A stretch of 64,000 bases of DNA from Actinoplanes missouriensis 431 (GCF_000284295.1 NC_017093.1:4464001-4528000); one strand, 5' to 3'; shown: positions 50,969 to 60,917, numbered from the stretch's first letter. Notes: generated by a model not told the origin, from the letters alone. Numbers and translations are program-made.

Positions 50969-51044
50969 GCCGGACCAGCCGGCTCACAGCGCTGGTCCGG
51001 CACCGACGTGACGGCGACTTGATCACGTGCACCAGCTACGGCTC
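50969..51044. repeat. Palindromic element related to the 10-kb array
   Basis: GCCGGACCAGC (50969-50979) pairs with GCTGGTCCGGC (50991-51001), and the rest of the element reads, on the minus strand, GAGCCGTAGCTGGTGCACGT then GATCAAGTCG (51044 leftwards). That matches units 3 and 4 of the 10.1-kb array (GAGCCGTNGCT, then GTGATCAAGCCG). So the same repeat family is present at two sites 41 kb apart. Confidence 0.6.
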
Positions 51045-51079
51045 GTTCGCCACCGTGTGCTGACGCCTACGCCGGCGGT

Positions 51080-51317
51080 CACCGTGAGCGCTGGTCTCGG
51101 GTAGACGCAGGCTCACCGTGAGCGCGGGTAAGGGGTCGACGCGGGCTCACCGTGAGCCCTGGGCCCGGGCCGGTGCGGGTTCACCGTGAGCGCGGGTCAC
51201 GGGTGGACGCGGGGCCACCGTGAGCGCGCGTCACGGGTGGACGCGGGCCCACCGTGAGCGCGCGTCACGGCTCGACGCGGGGCCACCGTGAGCGCCGGGC
51301 GCGGGCGGGACGGATCC
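51080..51317. repeat. 34-bp tandem repeat, seven units
   Basis: CACCGTGAGCG starts at 51080, 51114, 51148, 51182, 51216, 51250 and 51284, an exact 34-bp period. A full unit reads CACCGTGAGCGCG, then a GGTCACGGGTG stretch, then GACGCGGGCC; most units contain the small palindrome CTCACCGTGAG or similar. No spacers lie between the copies. Downstream it degrades and is followed by the terminus of the cyclopropane synthase gene (minus strand). Confidence 0.85.
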
Positions 51318-51335
51318 CCTCAGGGGGGGACCCCG

Positions 51336-52640
51336 TCAGGCCAGGTAGGCGCCTCGGGTCGGGGGCATCTCGCTGACGCCGTCGCGGTGGGCCTTCACCG
51401 CGAGCACCTGGTTGACCCCGATGTTCGCCTGTTCGAACGCGAGCGCGGACGCCGCCATGTAGAGCCGCCACACCCGCGCGCGGCCGGGACTGGTCAGCTG
51501 GACGGCGGTGGACCAGTCGGATTCCAGGTTCGCCACCCAGGCCCGCAGCGTACGCCCGTAGTGCTCACGCAGCGCGTGCACGTCACGCACCTCGAAGCCG
51601 GCGTCCTCGAGGAGGCTCACGGTGGTGCCGATGGAGGCCAGTTCGCCGTCCGGGAAGACGTAGGCGTCGATGAAGCTGCGCTGCTGGTCCGGCGCGGCGG
51701 GTGCCGGGTGCAAGGCGGAGATCTGGTGGTTGAGCAGGCGGCCGCCGCGCTTGAGGTGGCGGAAGAGGATCCCGGCGTACTCCCGGTAGGGGCCGGTACC
51801 GACGTGTTCGGCCATGCCGACGCTGGAGATCGCGTCGAACGGGCCGTCGTCGAGGTCGCGGTAGTCCTGGACCCGGATCTCGACCTGGTGGCTGAGGCCG
51901 GCGGCGGCGACCTGCTTGCGGGCGAACTCGGCCTGCTCGGTGGAGAGGGTGATGCCGAGGACCTCTACGCCGTACTCCCGGGCGGCGTGGATCGCCAGGC
52001 TGCCCCAGCCGCATCCGACGTCGAGCAGCCGCATGCCCGGTTCGAGGCCCAGTTTCCGGCAGATCAGGTCGAGTTTGTCGCGCTGGGCGTCGGCCAGGCC
52101 GTACCCGGGGGCGTCCGATGTCCAGTACGCGCAGGAGTAGACCATGCTTTCGCCGAGCACCAGGCGGTAGAAGTCGTTGCCGACGTCGTAGTGGTGGCTG
52201 ATCGCCTGGCGGTCGCGGCTCTTGCTGTGCCGGGCGCCGGAGACGGCCATCTCCTCGGCGGGCGGCTTGGGCTGGCTGCCGATGACGCCGAGCCGGAGCG
52301 CCTCGGTCATCACGGAGCGTAGCGGGATGTGCTTGCCGGTTCCCTTGCTGCCGGACGTGGTCCAGAGCAGCGCGGTGAGGCGGGAGAGCACGTCGTACAG
52401 GTCGCCCTCGACGTCGATCTCGCCGGAGACGTACGCCCGGGCCAGGCCGAGCTGGTTGGGCTGCCAGACCAGCCGGCGCAGCGCACGGCGATGCTTGATG
52501 ATCACAACGGGGGCGTCGGCGGGGCCGGCCTCGGAGCCGTCCCAGGCGCGCAGGCGCACCGGCATGGGCGTCTGCAGCAGCGTCTCGAGCAGGCTTTTCA
52601 GGCGTACGGCGGTGGTGTCGGTGTGGATGGTGGTAGGCAT
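51336..52640 (-). CDS. Cyclopropane-fatty-acyl-phospholipid synthase family protein
   Basis: 434 residues from ATG 52640 (GGAGG 6 bases upstream). SAM motif LLDVGCGWGSLAIHAAREYGVEVLGITLS, the VQDYRDLDDGPFDAISSVGMAEHVG region with the bicarbonate/active site Glu, and the N-terminal extension with HYDVGNDFYRLVLGESMVYSCAYW are all typical. It would methylenate membrane unsaturated fatty acids. Compared with E. coli Cfa (382) it is longer because of the N-terminal domain. No operon partner. Confidence 0.85.
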   Translation of the reverse strand: MPTTIHTDTTAVRLKSLLETLLQTPMPVRLRAWDGSEAGPADAPVVIIKHRRALRRLVWQPNQLGLARAYVSGEIDVEGDLYDVLSRLTALLWTTSGSKGTGKHIPLRSVMTEALRLGVIGSQPKPPAEEMAVSGARHSKSRDRQAISHHYDVGNDFYRLVLGESMVYSCAYWTSDAPGYGLADAQRDKLDLICRKLGLEPGMRLLDVGCGWGSLAIHAAREYGVEVLGITLSTEQAEFARKQVAAAGLSHQVEIRVQDYRDLDDGPFDAISSVGMAEHVGTGPYREYAGILFRHLKRGGRLLNHQISALHPAPAAPDQQRSFIDAYVFPDGELASIGTTVSLLEDAGFEVRDVHALREHYGRTLRAWVANLESDWSTAVQLTSPGRARVWRLYMAASALAFEQANIGVNQVLAVKAHRDGVSEMPPTRGAYLA

Positions 52641-52789
52641 GAGGACCTCCCCGGGGTGGAACGCGCCGCGCTCGGGCGGGAACCGAGCGCGGTCGATCTC
52701 GAACCACTTCACTATCCGCCCGGACCGGGGATTTGTATAAGGTCCTTCTGTAACTTTGTGTTGAAGGACTCATCCAGGTTTCGTGAGCA

Positions 52790-54280
52790 TCAGCCCACGG
52801 TGGGACGTTCGTTGCGTTCGATGTCCTCGGAGTTCTGCACGAACGTCTGCTGGGAGACCTGGACCAGGGTGGCCGTCTCGTGGAAGCGGCGCAGGGTGGT
52901 CGAGCCGCAGCTGATCATCGTGGAGCGGAGTTTGGCGAGGGTGACCTTGACGTTGTCGTACAGGCTGCCGGCGAACGGGACGTAACCGTCGACGCCCTCC
53001 TCGAAGTGCAGCTCGGTGCCCTGGCCGTACCGGGCCGCGTTGCGAGCCCGCGCGCTGCCCTCGCCCCAGTACTCCTTCAGCGCCTGACCGCGGACCTTGA
53101 CCAGCGGCGCCGGGCTCTCGGTGAACCGGGCGAAGTAGCGGCCGAGCATCAGGAAGTCGGCGCCGAACGCGAAGGCGATCGCCATGTGCGAGTCGTGCAG
53201 GACGCCGCCGTCGGAGCAGAGCGGGACGTACTCGCCGGTCCGCTGCGCGTAGGCGTCCCGGGCGGTGACGATCTCGGCGAGCGCGGACGCCTGGCCCCGG
53301 CCGATGCCTTTTTGGTCGCGGGTGATGCAGATCGAACCGCCACCGATACCGACCTTCACGAAATCGGCGCCGGCGTCCGCGAGATAGTCGAATCCCCGGG
53401 CGTCGACGACGTTTCCGGCGCCGATCCGGACCGTGTCGCCGTACTCGGTGCGGACGAATTCCAGGACGTTCTTCTGCCACACCGAATAGCCGTCCGAGGA
53501 ATCGAGGCAGAGCACGTCCGCACCGGCCTCGACGAGCGCCGGAATCCGTTCGCGGTAGTCGTGCGTGTTGACGCCGGCGCCGACCCGGAACTGTTTGTCG
53601 TCGTCGACGCTCTCGTTGCTGAACTGCTTGTGCAGCTCGTAGTCGCGGCGTTGGACGAGCGCGGTGACCCGGCCGTCGTCGCCGACCAGCGGCAGCACGT
53701 CCTGGCGTGAGTCCCAGAGCAGCGAGTTCGCGGTGGACAGCGACATCCCCGCGGTGCCGGTCACCAGCTCGGCGCCGCCGCGCATCCGGCTCTCCACGCT
53801 GTCGCCGACGTGGTGGCGGTGGAAGTTGAAGTCCTGGGTGGTGATCAGGCCGAGGAACGCACCGCTCGGGGTGCCGTCGTCGGTGACCACCGCCGCGTCG
53901 CGCCCGGTGGACCGCAGCAGCTCGTCGGCCTCGCCGAGGGTCGCCGACGGCTTGATGTTGACGTCGTTGTGCCGGAAGCCGGCCTTGTGCTTCTTGACCG
54001 CGGAGACCATGCCGGCCTGCTCGGCGATCGGCTGGTTCTGGTGGATGAACGACAGGCCGCCGACCTGCGCCAGGGCTATCGCCAGCTGCGGCGACGACAC
54101 GGCGCCCATGATCGCGCTGGTCAGCGGGGTGGCGATCCGTATCGGGGAGGCCTGCCCGAGGCGGTGGCGGACCACGGGTGCGGAGAGGTCGACGTTGTCC
54201 GGGGTGCAGGTCTCATCGGTGAGGTTCGGGACGAGCAGGTATTCACCGAAGGTGCGGGAGATCTCGGGCAGGATCCGCAC
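52790..54280 (-). CDS. IMP dehydrogenase-family protein with CBS pair
   Basis: 496 residues. The active-site loop [20 protein letters not shown] has the catalytic Cys (about 325), though GGGS replaces the usual GPGS of standard GuaB. A CBS-like pair lies at about residues 95-230 ([50 protein letters not shown]). The remaining TIM barrel ([34 protein letters not shown]) is of the IMPDH type. It probably oxidises IMP to XMP in guanine nucleotide synthesis, or is a paralogue with another function (GMP reductase possible). Confidence 0.78.
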   Translation of the reverse strand: MRILPEISRTFGEYLLVPNLTDETCTPDNVDLSAPVVRHRLGQASPIRIATPLTSAIMGAVSSPQLAIALAQVGGLSFIHQNQPIAEQAGMVSAVKKHKAGFRHNDVNIKPSATLGEADELLRSTGRDAAVVTDDGTPSGAFLGLITTQDFNFHRHHVGDSVESRMRGGAELVTGTAGMSLSTANSLLWDSRQDVLPLVGDDGRVTALVQRRDYELHKQFSNESVDDDKQFRVGAGVNTHDYRERIPALVEAGADVLCLDSSDGYSVWQKNVLEFVRTEYGDTVRIGAGNVVDARGFDYLADAGADFVKVGIGGGSICITRDQKGIGRGQASALAEIVTARDAYAQRTGEYVPLCSDGGVLHDSHMAIAFAFGADFLMLGRYFARFTESPAPLVKVRGQALKEYWGEGSARARNAARYGQGTELHFEEGVDGYVPFAGSLYDNVKVTLAKLRSTMISCGSTTLRRFHETATLVQVSQQTFVQNSEDIERNERPTVG

Positions 54281-54412
54281 TGCTGCACTCCTTTGAGTTG
54301 TCTGCCATGCTTTGCGGTGCTTGGTGATGATCGGATGACGTTACCAGCCGGACTCCCGGGCGCGGGGCGGTCACCCCGTACCCGAAAGAGGGTTTGCCGT
54401 TACGCTCTGCCC

Positions 54413-56710
54413 GTGAGTGATCGCATAGACATCGGTGTCCTGCGTGAGATCGCCCGGCGTGTGCTCTGGCTGTCGGCCTCGATCGTCGACGCCGCAAACG
54501 CCGGACGGCCGAACGACTCCGGGGTGAAGGTCGGTGGCCATCAGGCGTCCAGCGCCTCCATGGTCGACATCATGGTGGCGCTCTGGTTCGCCGAGCTCAC
54601 CGCGGATGACCGGGTGTCGGTGAAGCCGCACGCCTCCCCGGTGCTGCACGCGATCAACTACCTGCTCGGCGACCTGGACGAGTCCTACCTGCCCCGGCTG
54701 CGCGACAAGGGCGGGCTGCAGTCCTACCCGTCGCGGCTGAAGGACCCGGACACCGTCGACTTCTCCACCGGCTCGGTCGGCATCGGCGCGACGGCCGCGC
54801 TCTGGGCCGCGATGGCCCACCGCTACCTGGCGTCCCGCTTCCCCGGCACACGGACCGGCGGGCGGTTCGTCAGCCTTCTCGGTGACGCCGAACTCGACGA
54901 GGGCGCCATCTGGGAAGCGGTGATGGACCCGGCCGTCGCGAAGATGGGCGAGCTGCTCTGGGTCGTCGACCTCAACCGGCAGTCGCTGGACCGGGTCGTC
55001 CCGGACATCCAGATCGCCAAGCTGCAGGGCATGTTCGCCGCCGCCGGCTGGCAGGTGGTCGTCCTCAAGTGGGGACGGATGATCTCCCGGCTGTTCGAGC
55101 GGCCCGGGGGCGAGGCGCTGCGCGCCCGGCTCGAGGCGATGCCGAACGAGGAGTACCAGCGGATGCTGCGGGCCGCCCCGGCGCAGACCGCCGAGCGCAT
55201 CCTCGCCGACGCGCCGCACCTCAAGCCGCTGCTCGACGACATCGACCCGGCCGAGCTGGCCGCCGCCGTGCGCGACCTCGGCGGCCACGACCTGGGCCTG
55301 CTCGTCGACACGTTTCGCGGGGTGGACGCGGACCGGCCGACGGTGGTGTTCGCCTACACCGTCAAGGGCCGCGGCCTGCCCACCGAGGGACACCCCAACA
55401 ACCACTCCGCGCTGCTCACCGCCGCGCAGATGGACGCCCTCGCCGCCGCGTCCGGGATGGATCGCTCCGCGCCGTGGCAGCCGTTCGACGCGGGCGACGC
55501 GGCCGGGAGACTGTGCGCGCGGCGGCGGGAGGCACTGCGCCGTGAGCCCGTGACGCCGACCGCGCCGGTGACGGTTCCGGCTCAGCTCGGCCACCCGTAC
55601 CGCAAGGCGATCAGCACTCAGGCCGCGCTCGGCCGGCTCCTCGCCGACCTGCCCCGGGACGCGCCCGGGGCCGCCGCCCGGGTCGTCACCTGCTCCCCCG
55701 ACGTCGCGTCCTCCACCAACCTCGGCGGCTGGATCAACAAGACCGGCGTGTGGTCGGCCGAGGACCGGCGGGACTGGTTCGCCGACGACGCCGAACGGGT
55801 GCTGCGGTGGCAGGAGAACAGCACCGGCCAGCACATCGAACTCGGCATCGCGGAGGTCAACCTGGTTTCGCTGCTCGGCGAGCTCGGGGCGACCTGGTCG
55901 CGCTGGGGCGAGCGGCTCATCCCGATCGCCACCCTGTACGACCCGTTCGTCTCCCGGGCGCTCGAACCGTGGTCGTACGGGATCTACGCCGGTGGGCAGT
56001 CGATCCTGGTCGGCACGCCGTCCGGGGTGACCCTCGCGCCGGAGGGCGGCGCCCACCAGTCGATCACCACCCCGTCGATCGGCCTGGAACAGCCCGGATG
56101 CGTGGCCTGGGAGCCGGCGTTCGCGCAGGACCTCGAGTGGTGCTTCCTGCACGCGATGAGCCGGGTCGGCGTGGACGGGGGCACGTCCGCGTACTTCCGG
56201 CTCTCCACCCGGCCCCTCGACCCGGCTCTCGCGCGGGTCCCCGACGATCCGGCGCTGCGGGAGCGCCGGCGGCGGCAGGCGGTCGCCGGCGGGTACCGGA
56301 TCTCGGGTTCCGCCACGGACCGGGTCACGCTCGTCGGCGTCGGGGCGATCATGCCGGAGGTGATCGCGGCGGCGGAGGCCCTCGCGGGGCACGGTGTCGA
56401 CGCCGGTGTCATCTGCCTGACCAGCCCCGACCTGGTGTTCCGGTCGCTGCAGCAGCGCGGCAGCCGGGACCCCGGGGTGGGCGGGGACATCCTCGAGGAG
56501 CTGCTGCCGGCCGGGCGGGGGACGCCGCTGGTGACGGTTCAGGACGGGCATCCGCACACGCTGGCGTTCCTGGCGGCGGCTCGCGGTGACCGGATCCGGT
56601 GCCTGGGGGTGACCGAGTTCGGTCAGTCGTCGAGCCTCGCTGACGCGTACCGGCTGCACGGGATCGACACGTCGGCGATCGTGGACGCGGCGCTGACCCT
56701 GATCTCCTGA
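54413..56710 (+). CDS. AceE-like thiamine-diphosphate E1 protein (transketolase fold)
   Basis: 765 residues from GTG 54413; TACGCT 6 bases upstream makes a leaderless start likely. ThDP-binding motif LLGDAELDEGAIWEAVMDPAVAKMGELLWVVDLNRQSLDR (GD... DLNRQSLD is the homodimeric pyruvate-dehydrogenase E1 style; the first Gly-Asp-Gly is GDA). Middle and C-terminal transketolase domains follow (TYDPFVSRALEPWSYGIYAGG, VQDGHPHTLAFLAAARG). It is shorter than AceE (about 890) and has no lipoyl-acyltransferase partner nearby. It may decarboxylate pyruvate or another 2-oxoacid. Confidence 0.75.
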   Translation: MSDRIDIGVLREIARRVLWLSASIVDAANAGRPNDSGVKVGGHQASSASMVDIMVALWFAELTADDRVSVKPHASPVLHAINYLLGDLDESYLPRLRDKGGLQSYPSRLKDPDTVDFSTGSVGIGATAALWAAMAHRYLASRFPGTRTGGRFVSLLGDAELDEGAIWEAVMDPAVAKMGELLWVVDLNRQSLDRVVPDIQIAKLQGMFAAAGWQVVVLKWGRMISRLFERPGGEALRARLEAMPNEEYQRMLRAAPAQTAERILADAPHLKPLLDDIDPAELAAAVRDLGGHDLGLLVDTFRGVDADRPTVVFAYTVKGRGLPTEGHPNNHSALLTAAQMDALAAASGMDRSAPWQPFDAGDAAGRLCARRREALRREPVTPTAPVTVPAQLGHPYRKAISTQAALGRLLADLPRDAPGAAARVVTCSPDVASSTNLGGWINKTGVWSAEDRRDWFADDAERVLRWQENSTGQHIELGIAEVNLVSLLGELGATWSRWGERLIPIATLYDPFVSRALEPWSYGIYAGGQSILVGTPSGVTLAPEGGAHQSITTPSIGLEQPGCVAWEPAFAQDLEWCFLHAMSRVGVDGGTSAYFRLSTRPLDPALARVPDDPALRERRRRQAVAGGYRISGSATDRVTLVGVGAIMPEVIAAAEALAGHGVDAGVICLTSPDLVFRSLQQRGSRDPGVGGDILEELLPAGRGTPLVTVQDGHPHTLAFLAAARGDRIRCLGVTEFGQSSSLADAYRLHGIDTSAIVDAALTLIS

Positions 56711-56714
56711 TCTC

Positions 56715-57782
56715 TTAGCGCGTCGGGTCGATCATGGTCATGCCGGCGACTGTCGCGCTGTCGAAGCCGGGCAGCAGGGCGGCTGCCTCCTCCAGTCCCA
56801 CCGTGCGCTCGATCAGGCGATCGGGCGCGAGGACGCCGCGCTCGATCAGCTGCAGCATGGCCGGATAGTCGGCGGCGGCCATCCCGTGGCTGCCGAGGAC
56901 GTCCAGCTCCCAGCCGATCACGCGGGCCATCGGGACCCGGGGGTGGCCGTCGATCGGGGGCAGCAGGCCGACCTGGACGTGGCGGCCCCGGCGACGCAGG
57001 CTGAGGATGGCGTCGGCGCAGGTCTGCTCGCTGCCGACCGCGTCGACGGAGACGTGACTGCCGCCGCCGGTGAGATCGTGGACGGCCTGCGGAATCCCGT
57101 CGGCCCGCGGCGCGAGCCCGGTCTCGCGCCCGGCGGCGCGCAGCGTGTGGTCGGCGCCGAGGGCCGCCGCTGCGGCGAGGGCCTCGGCGTTGCGGTCCAC
57201 GGCGATCACCCGCGCACCCAGGGCTCGCGCGATCATCACGGCGCTCAGGCCGACGCCTCCGGCGCCGATCACCGTCACCCACTCCCCCTCGGCGAGCCGG
57301 GCACGACCCACCAGGGCCCGGTACGCGGTGGCGAACCGGCACCCGAGCCCGGCCGCCGCCGCGAACCCCACCTGATCGGGAATCGCCACCAGGTTGGTGT
57401 CCGCGGCGTGCAGGGCCACGAACTCGGCGAACGACCCGGCGTGCGTGAAGCCGGGCTGCTGCTGGTCCGGGCAGACCTGGGCCTGCCCGGACCGGCACCA
57501 CTCGCAGCGCCCGCAGCCGCAGACGAACGGCACGGTCACCCGGTCGCCGGCCGACCAGCGCCGGACACCCGCGCCGACCTCGGCCACCACGCCGGCCAGC
57601 TCGTGCCCCGGCACGTGCGGGAACACGATGTCGTCGTCGTGACCCGCCCAGCCGTGCCAGTCGCTGCGGCACATCCCGGTCGCGGCGACCCGCACCACGA
57701 CTCCGCCGGCCGGGGCGACGGGGGCGGGCATCACCCGTACCCGGGGAAGGGTTTGGGCAGTGTCGATCACGACGGCGCGCAT
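56715..57782 (-). CDS. Zinc-dependent alcohol dehydrogenase family protein
   Basis: 355 residues. Catalytic-zinc part GMCRSDWHGW with C and H, structural-zinc Cys cluster CGCGRCEWCRSGQAQVC (about 89-105), and NAD motif VTVIGAGGVGLSAVMIARALGA. Catalytic zinc later supplied by GHELAGVVAEVGAG region. Substrate unknown; it is five bases from the converging E1 gene. Confidence 0.85.
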   Translation of the reverse strand: MRAVVIDTAQTLPRVRVMPAPVAPAGGVVVRVAATGMCRSDWHGWAGHDDDIVFPHVPGHELAGVVAEVGAGVRRWSAGDRVTVPFVCGCGRCEWCRSGQAQVCPDQQQPGFTHAGSFAEFVALHAADTNLVAIPDQVGFAAAAGLGCRFATAYRALVGRARLAEGEWVTVIGAGGVGLSAVMIARALGARVIAVDRNAEALAAAAALGADHTLRAAGRETGLAPRADGIPQAVHDLTGGGSHVSVDAVGSEQTCADAILSLRRRGRHVQVGLLPPIDGHPRVPMARVIGWELDVLGSHGMAAADYPAMLQLIERGVLAPDRLIERTVGLEEAAALLPGFDSATVAGMTMIDPTR

Positions 57783-57793
57783 GCGCCCATTGT

Positions 57794-58783
57794 TCAGCCG
57801 CCGTCGACCGGATGGAACGGGTGGGGCAGGGAACGGGGCGCGACGGTCCGCGCGGCCGTGGTGGCGGGCAGGTTGTCCATCATCGTGCGACCGATCCTGG
57901 AGTGCGCCTGCACCGCCGGGTGGGTCGCGCCGTAGTTCTCCGGGTCACCCAGACCCTCGGCGAACATCGCGTAGGTCAGCAGCGGCACGCCGTTCGCGCT
58001 GAACATGATGCCCGCCTCGTGCCGGGACTCGCCGAGATCGTTGAAGCCGGCGCCGTACTTGGTGGCGACCCGCTCGCGCTCCTTCGACGACATCACCCGG
58101 CGGACGCCGTCGTGATAGCCGTTCAGCCAGCGGGTGATGCTCAGCAGGAAGTCGCAGGACTCCGGCTTCAGCAGGGTCTTGGTGGCCAGCCGCCAGAGCA
58201 GGTCGTGCATCTCGCGCGGCGTGGTCGTGCCGAGGAAGAAGCGGTTCGGGTTCGCCACCGGCTCCACCCTGGTGTGCACGAACCCCTTGGCGGCGAGGAT
58301 CTCGTTGATCTCCAGCGCGGGGACGACACGACCACACATGCGTACGGCGGTGTTGTCCGAGACGAGAAGCATGGCGGTCAGGAAGTTCGCGACCGTGATC
58401 TCGTCGCCCCAGACGCGGTGCAGGTGGTAGATGCCCGAGCCGCCGAGGATGATGTCGGCGGGCAGGTCGAGCTTCGTGCCGAGGGTCAGCCCGCCACGGT
58501 CGATCTTGTCCATGACGGCGGTGGCGACGGCGAGTTTCTGCACGCTGTAGCCGTGGGTGACGTGGTCGGCGTCGTCCTCGACGATCGGTTTCGGCGTGCC
58601 GGTGGCGTCGACGGCGGCGATGTGGGTGTGCCAGACGCCGCCCGCTCTGGACTTCTCCCGCTGGTAGACCTTCCGGATCGACCTCGTGCCGTTCTCCGCG
58701 GCTTCAGCGGGACTGCTCATGCCTGCGACCGCGGCGGCGGCGCCGAGACCCAGCGCCGAGCGGCGGGACATGCTCGATGACAT
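57794..58783 (-). CDS. Class A beta-lactamase-like serine hydrolase, Tat-exported
   Basis: 329 residues from ATG 58783 (GAGGGAG 5 bases upstream). The N-terminus MSSSMSRRSALGLGAAAAVAG is a Tat signal. SxxK motif S80-V-Q-K (about residue 80) and SDN (LLVSDNTAVR) are present; the KTG box is replaced by a KYGAGFN region, so classic beta-lactamase activity is doubtful. Related to the beta-lactamase/DD-peptidase fold found in many actinobacteria. It faces away from the VWA gene across a 208-bp divergent region. Confidence 0.78.
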   Translation of the reverse strand: MSSSMSRRSALGLGAAAAVAGMSSPAEAAENGTRSIRKVYQREKSRAGGVWHTHIAAVDATGTPKPIVEDDADHVTHGYSVQKLAVATAVMDKIDRGGLTLGTKLDLPADIILGGSGIYHLHRVWGDEITVANFLTAMLLVSDNTAVRMCGRVVPALEINEILAAKGFVHTRVEPVANPNRFFLGTTTPREMHDLLWRLATKTLLKPESCDFLLSITRWLNGYHDGVRRVMSSKERERVATKYGAGFNDLGESRHEAGIMFSANGVPLLTYAMFAEGLGDPENYGATHPAVQAHSRIGRTMMDNLPATTAARTVAPRSLPHPFHPVDGG

Positions 58784-58991
58784 TGCTCTCCCTCGATGGA
58801 CAGGAGCGCCAAGATACCGGGGGCCGTCAACGGTGGCATCTCGCAGATCCTGCCACATTGACCCCTGTCGAACGCGTTGACCATTCATGAACGACAAATA
58901 GATCAACTTGCGCGGCTCCCTAGAATGAGATCTGCGGCCGAGGCACCGTGGCCCCGGAAACATCTGCATTCTCGGTGGAGGCGCATTCCGC

Positions 58992-60917
58992 GTGCCGGAC
59001 GAAACGGGCGAGTCCGAAAAGGGTCACCGTCTGCACACCATCGTGGCCGGTCTGATCGCCATGGTGATCGTGGGAGTTTCGCTTTTCGCTCTGGAACGGG
59101 CGAACAACATCTACGTGCTGGCCGTCTCCGCGACGGTGCTGGCGGCCGTCACCCTCTGGACGTTCGCCATTCTCGCCTCGATCTCCAAGGCGGTCGAGGC
59201 GGGTTTCTCGCTGCCGCAGAGACTGCCGCGCCGGGCCCGGCTCATCCTGATCGGCGGCACGGTGATCGCCATCGTCACCGTGAGCGGCGTCGTCTTCGAG
59301 GCCACCCGCCCCGACATCTGCCCGCAGGCCTTGGAGCTGCGGATCCTCGCCTCGCCGGACGGCGCGCAGGCCACCCGCGAGCTCGCCCACGAGTACACCC
59401 GGGCCACCGCGCTCGGCAACGACGGCTGCCCGGCCGTCTACCCCTACGTCTACGCCGCCGGCACGTCGGTGGCGAGCGGCGCGCTGGCCCGGATGTGGAC
59501 CGGCGCGAAACAGGACCGCCCGCTGGAGCACCTCGGACCGCGCCCGGACATCTGGCTGCCGGACTCCATGCTGGACGTGCGCCAGGTCGAGGAGATCGTG
59601 GTCAAGGGCACCCTGCCGTCACCGCTGGCCGGTGTCACGTCGATCGGGTCGTCGCCGATCGTGCTGGCCGGCACGCGGGTGACGGGTGTGCCGGAGTCCA
59701 CCGACAACACCCTGCCGAAGCTGGTGTCGGCGGTGCTGGACCGGCCGGGCTTCGCGCCGGCGCTCGCCGCCGCGGATCCGCAGTCCTCGACGGCGGGCCT
59801 GCTCGCGGCGGACGTCTATCTGCGCGACGCGGAGGGCGAGATGGTCGGTGCCGACGTGGCCCGCCGCCGGACGCAGATCGTGGCCGACTCGGCGCCGCCG
59901 GCGGGCAGCGAGACCCGCCTGCTCTGTGCGTACCTGCGGGAGGGCCGGCTGCCGGAGACCGCGCTGACCAGCCTGCGGACGTGGAAGCGTTACCTCAAGG
60001 GCAAGCCGCTCGGCACGCCCGGCTGCACCACCCCGCGCACTCCCCCGTCGAACCTGCCGGAGCCGGTGGTGCTCGCCTCCGCGCCCGCCCTCGACCTCCC
60101 GTTCGTGCAGTTCACCTGGACCAGCACGCGGCACCGCGCGGAGGTCGAGCGGTTCCGCGCCTGGCTGCTCGGTGAGGACGCCGATCCGTACCTGCGGGAG
60201 GCCGGCCTCGGCGAGCCGCATTCCGCGTGTGCCGACCTCGCCCTCAACGCCTGCCTCCCCCGGGACCCCAAGAAAACCCTTTCCCTGTACGAGCGGGCGA
60301 AGCGTCCCGGACGCGTCCTGCTGGCCGTGGACACCTCGGGTTCGATGGCCGATCCCGCCGGTCCGGGCAAGGCGACCCGTTTTTCCGTCGCCGCGCGGGG
60401 CGTGGGCGAGGCCCTCGGCCAGATCGGCGCCCGGGACGAGTTCGGCCTCTGGTCGTTCCCGACGGTCAAGGGCCGCACCTCCCCGGAGCTGGTGAGCATC
60501 GGACCGGGCACCCCGCAGCACCGCACCACGGTGGTCGACACGCTGCGCACCGTGAAACCGGCCGGCGCGACACCGCTCTACACCACGGTCGTGGCCGGGA
60601 TGCGCGAGCTCGCCGAGCCGGGCGGCGGCGACCGGATCCGGGCGATGGTGGTGCTCACCGACGGCGAGAACACCAGTGGTGATCTCAGTCTGGAACGGAC
60701 CGTCGCGGAGGTGAAGCGGGCGGCCGGCGCCGACGTCCGGCTGTACGTGATCGCGACCGGCGAGGCCAGCTGCGACGACGGCGGCGGCGGCGCGGCCGAT
60801 CCGGGTCCGCTGTACCAGCTCGCCCGCGCCGGCCGCGGCGCCTGCCTGCCGGCCGGCGCGCAGGAGCTGCCGGAAACGATGACCCGGCTCTTCGAGACGT
60901 TGTGGAGTGGAAAGTGA
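58992..60917 (+). CDS. Membrane-anchored solute-binding-like/VWA fusion protein
   Basis: 641 residues from GTG 58992. Three N-terminal membrane helices (HTIVAGLIAMVIVGVSLFAL, IYVLAVSATVLAAVTLWTFAIL, ARLILIGGTVIAIVTVSGVV) are followed by an extracytoplasmic part with a solute-binding-like fold (LELRILASPDGAQATRELAHEYTRATALG, SPIVLAGTRVTGVPES). Residues about 440-640 are a VWA domain with MIDAS DTSGSMADP (about 446) and VVLTDGENTSGD. Stop overlaps the start of the next gene (GTGA). Binds and perhaps scaffolds a substrate or protein; no permease nearby. Confidence 0.75.
   Translation: MPDETGESEKGHRLHTIVAGLIAMVIVGVSLFALERANNIYVLAVSATVLAAVTLWTFAILASISKAVEAGFSLPQRLPRRARLILIGGTVIAIVTVSGVVFEATRPDICPQALELRILASPDGAQATRELAHEYTRATALGNDGCPAVYPYVYAAGTSVASGALARMWTGAKQDRPLEHLGPRPDIWLPDSMLDVRQVEEIVVKGTLPSPLAGVTSIGSSPIVLAGTRVTGVPESTDNTLPKLVSAVLDRPGFAPALAAADPQSSTAGLLAADVYLRDAEGEMVGADVARRRTQIVADSAPPAGSETRLLCAYLREGRLPETALTSLRTWKRYLKGKPLGTPGCTTPRTPPSNLPEPVVLASAPALDLPFVQFTWTSTRHRAEVERFRAWLLGEDADPYLREAGLGEPHSACADLALNACLPRDPKKTLSLYERAKRPGRVLLAVDTSGSMADPAGPGKATRFSVAARGVGEALGQIGARDEFGLWSFPTVKGRTSPELVSIGPGTPQHRTTVVDTLRTVKPAGATPLYTTVVAGMRELAEPGGGDRIRAMVVLTDGENTSGDLSLERTVAEVKRAAGADVRLYVIATGEASCDDGGGGAADPGPLYQLARAGRGACLPAGAQELPETMTRLFETLWSGK

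Noticed and set aside
51080-51317. CRISPR array
   Set aside because: Units are contiguous 34-bp repeats with no unique spacers between them, no cas genes, and no AT-rich leader.
53810-54412. Upstream extension of the AceE-like frame to 53810
   Set aside because: It would overlap the IMPDH-like gene head-on; family similarity starts at GTG 54413, and a -10-like TACGCT sits directly before it.
57794-58783. True class A beta-lactamase
   Set aside because: SxxK and SDN are present but the KTG triad is replaced; kept only as beta-lactamase-like serine hydrolase.
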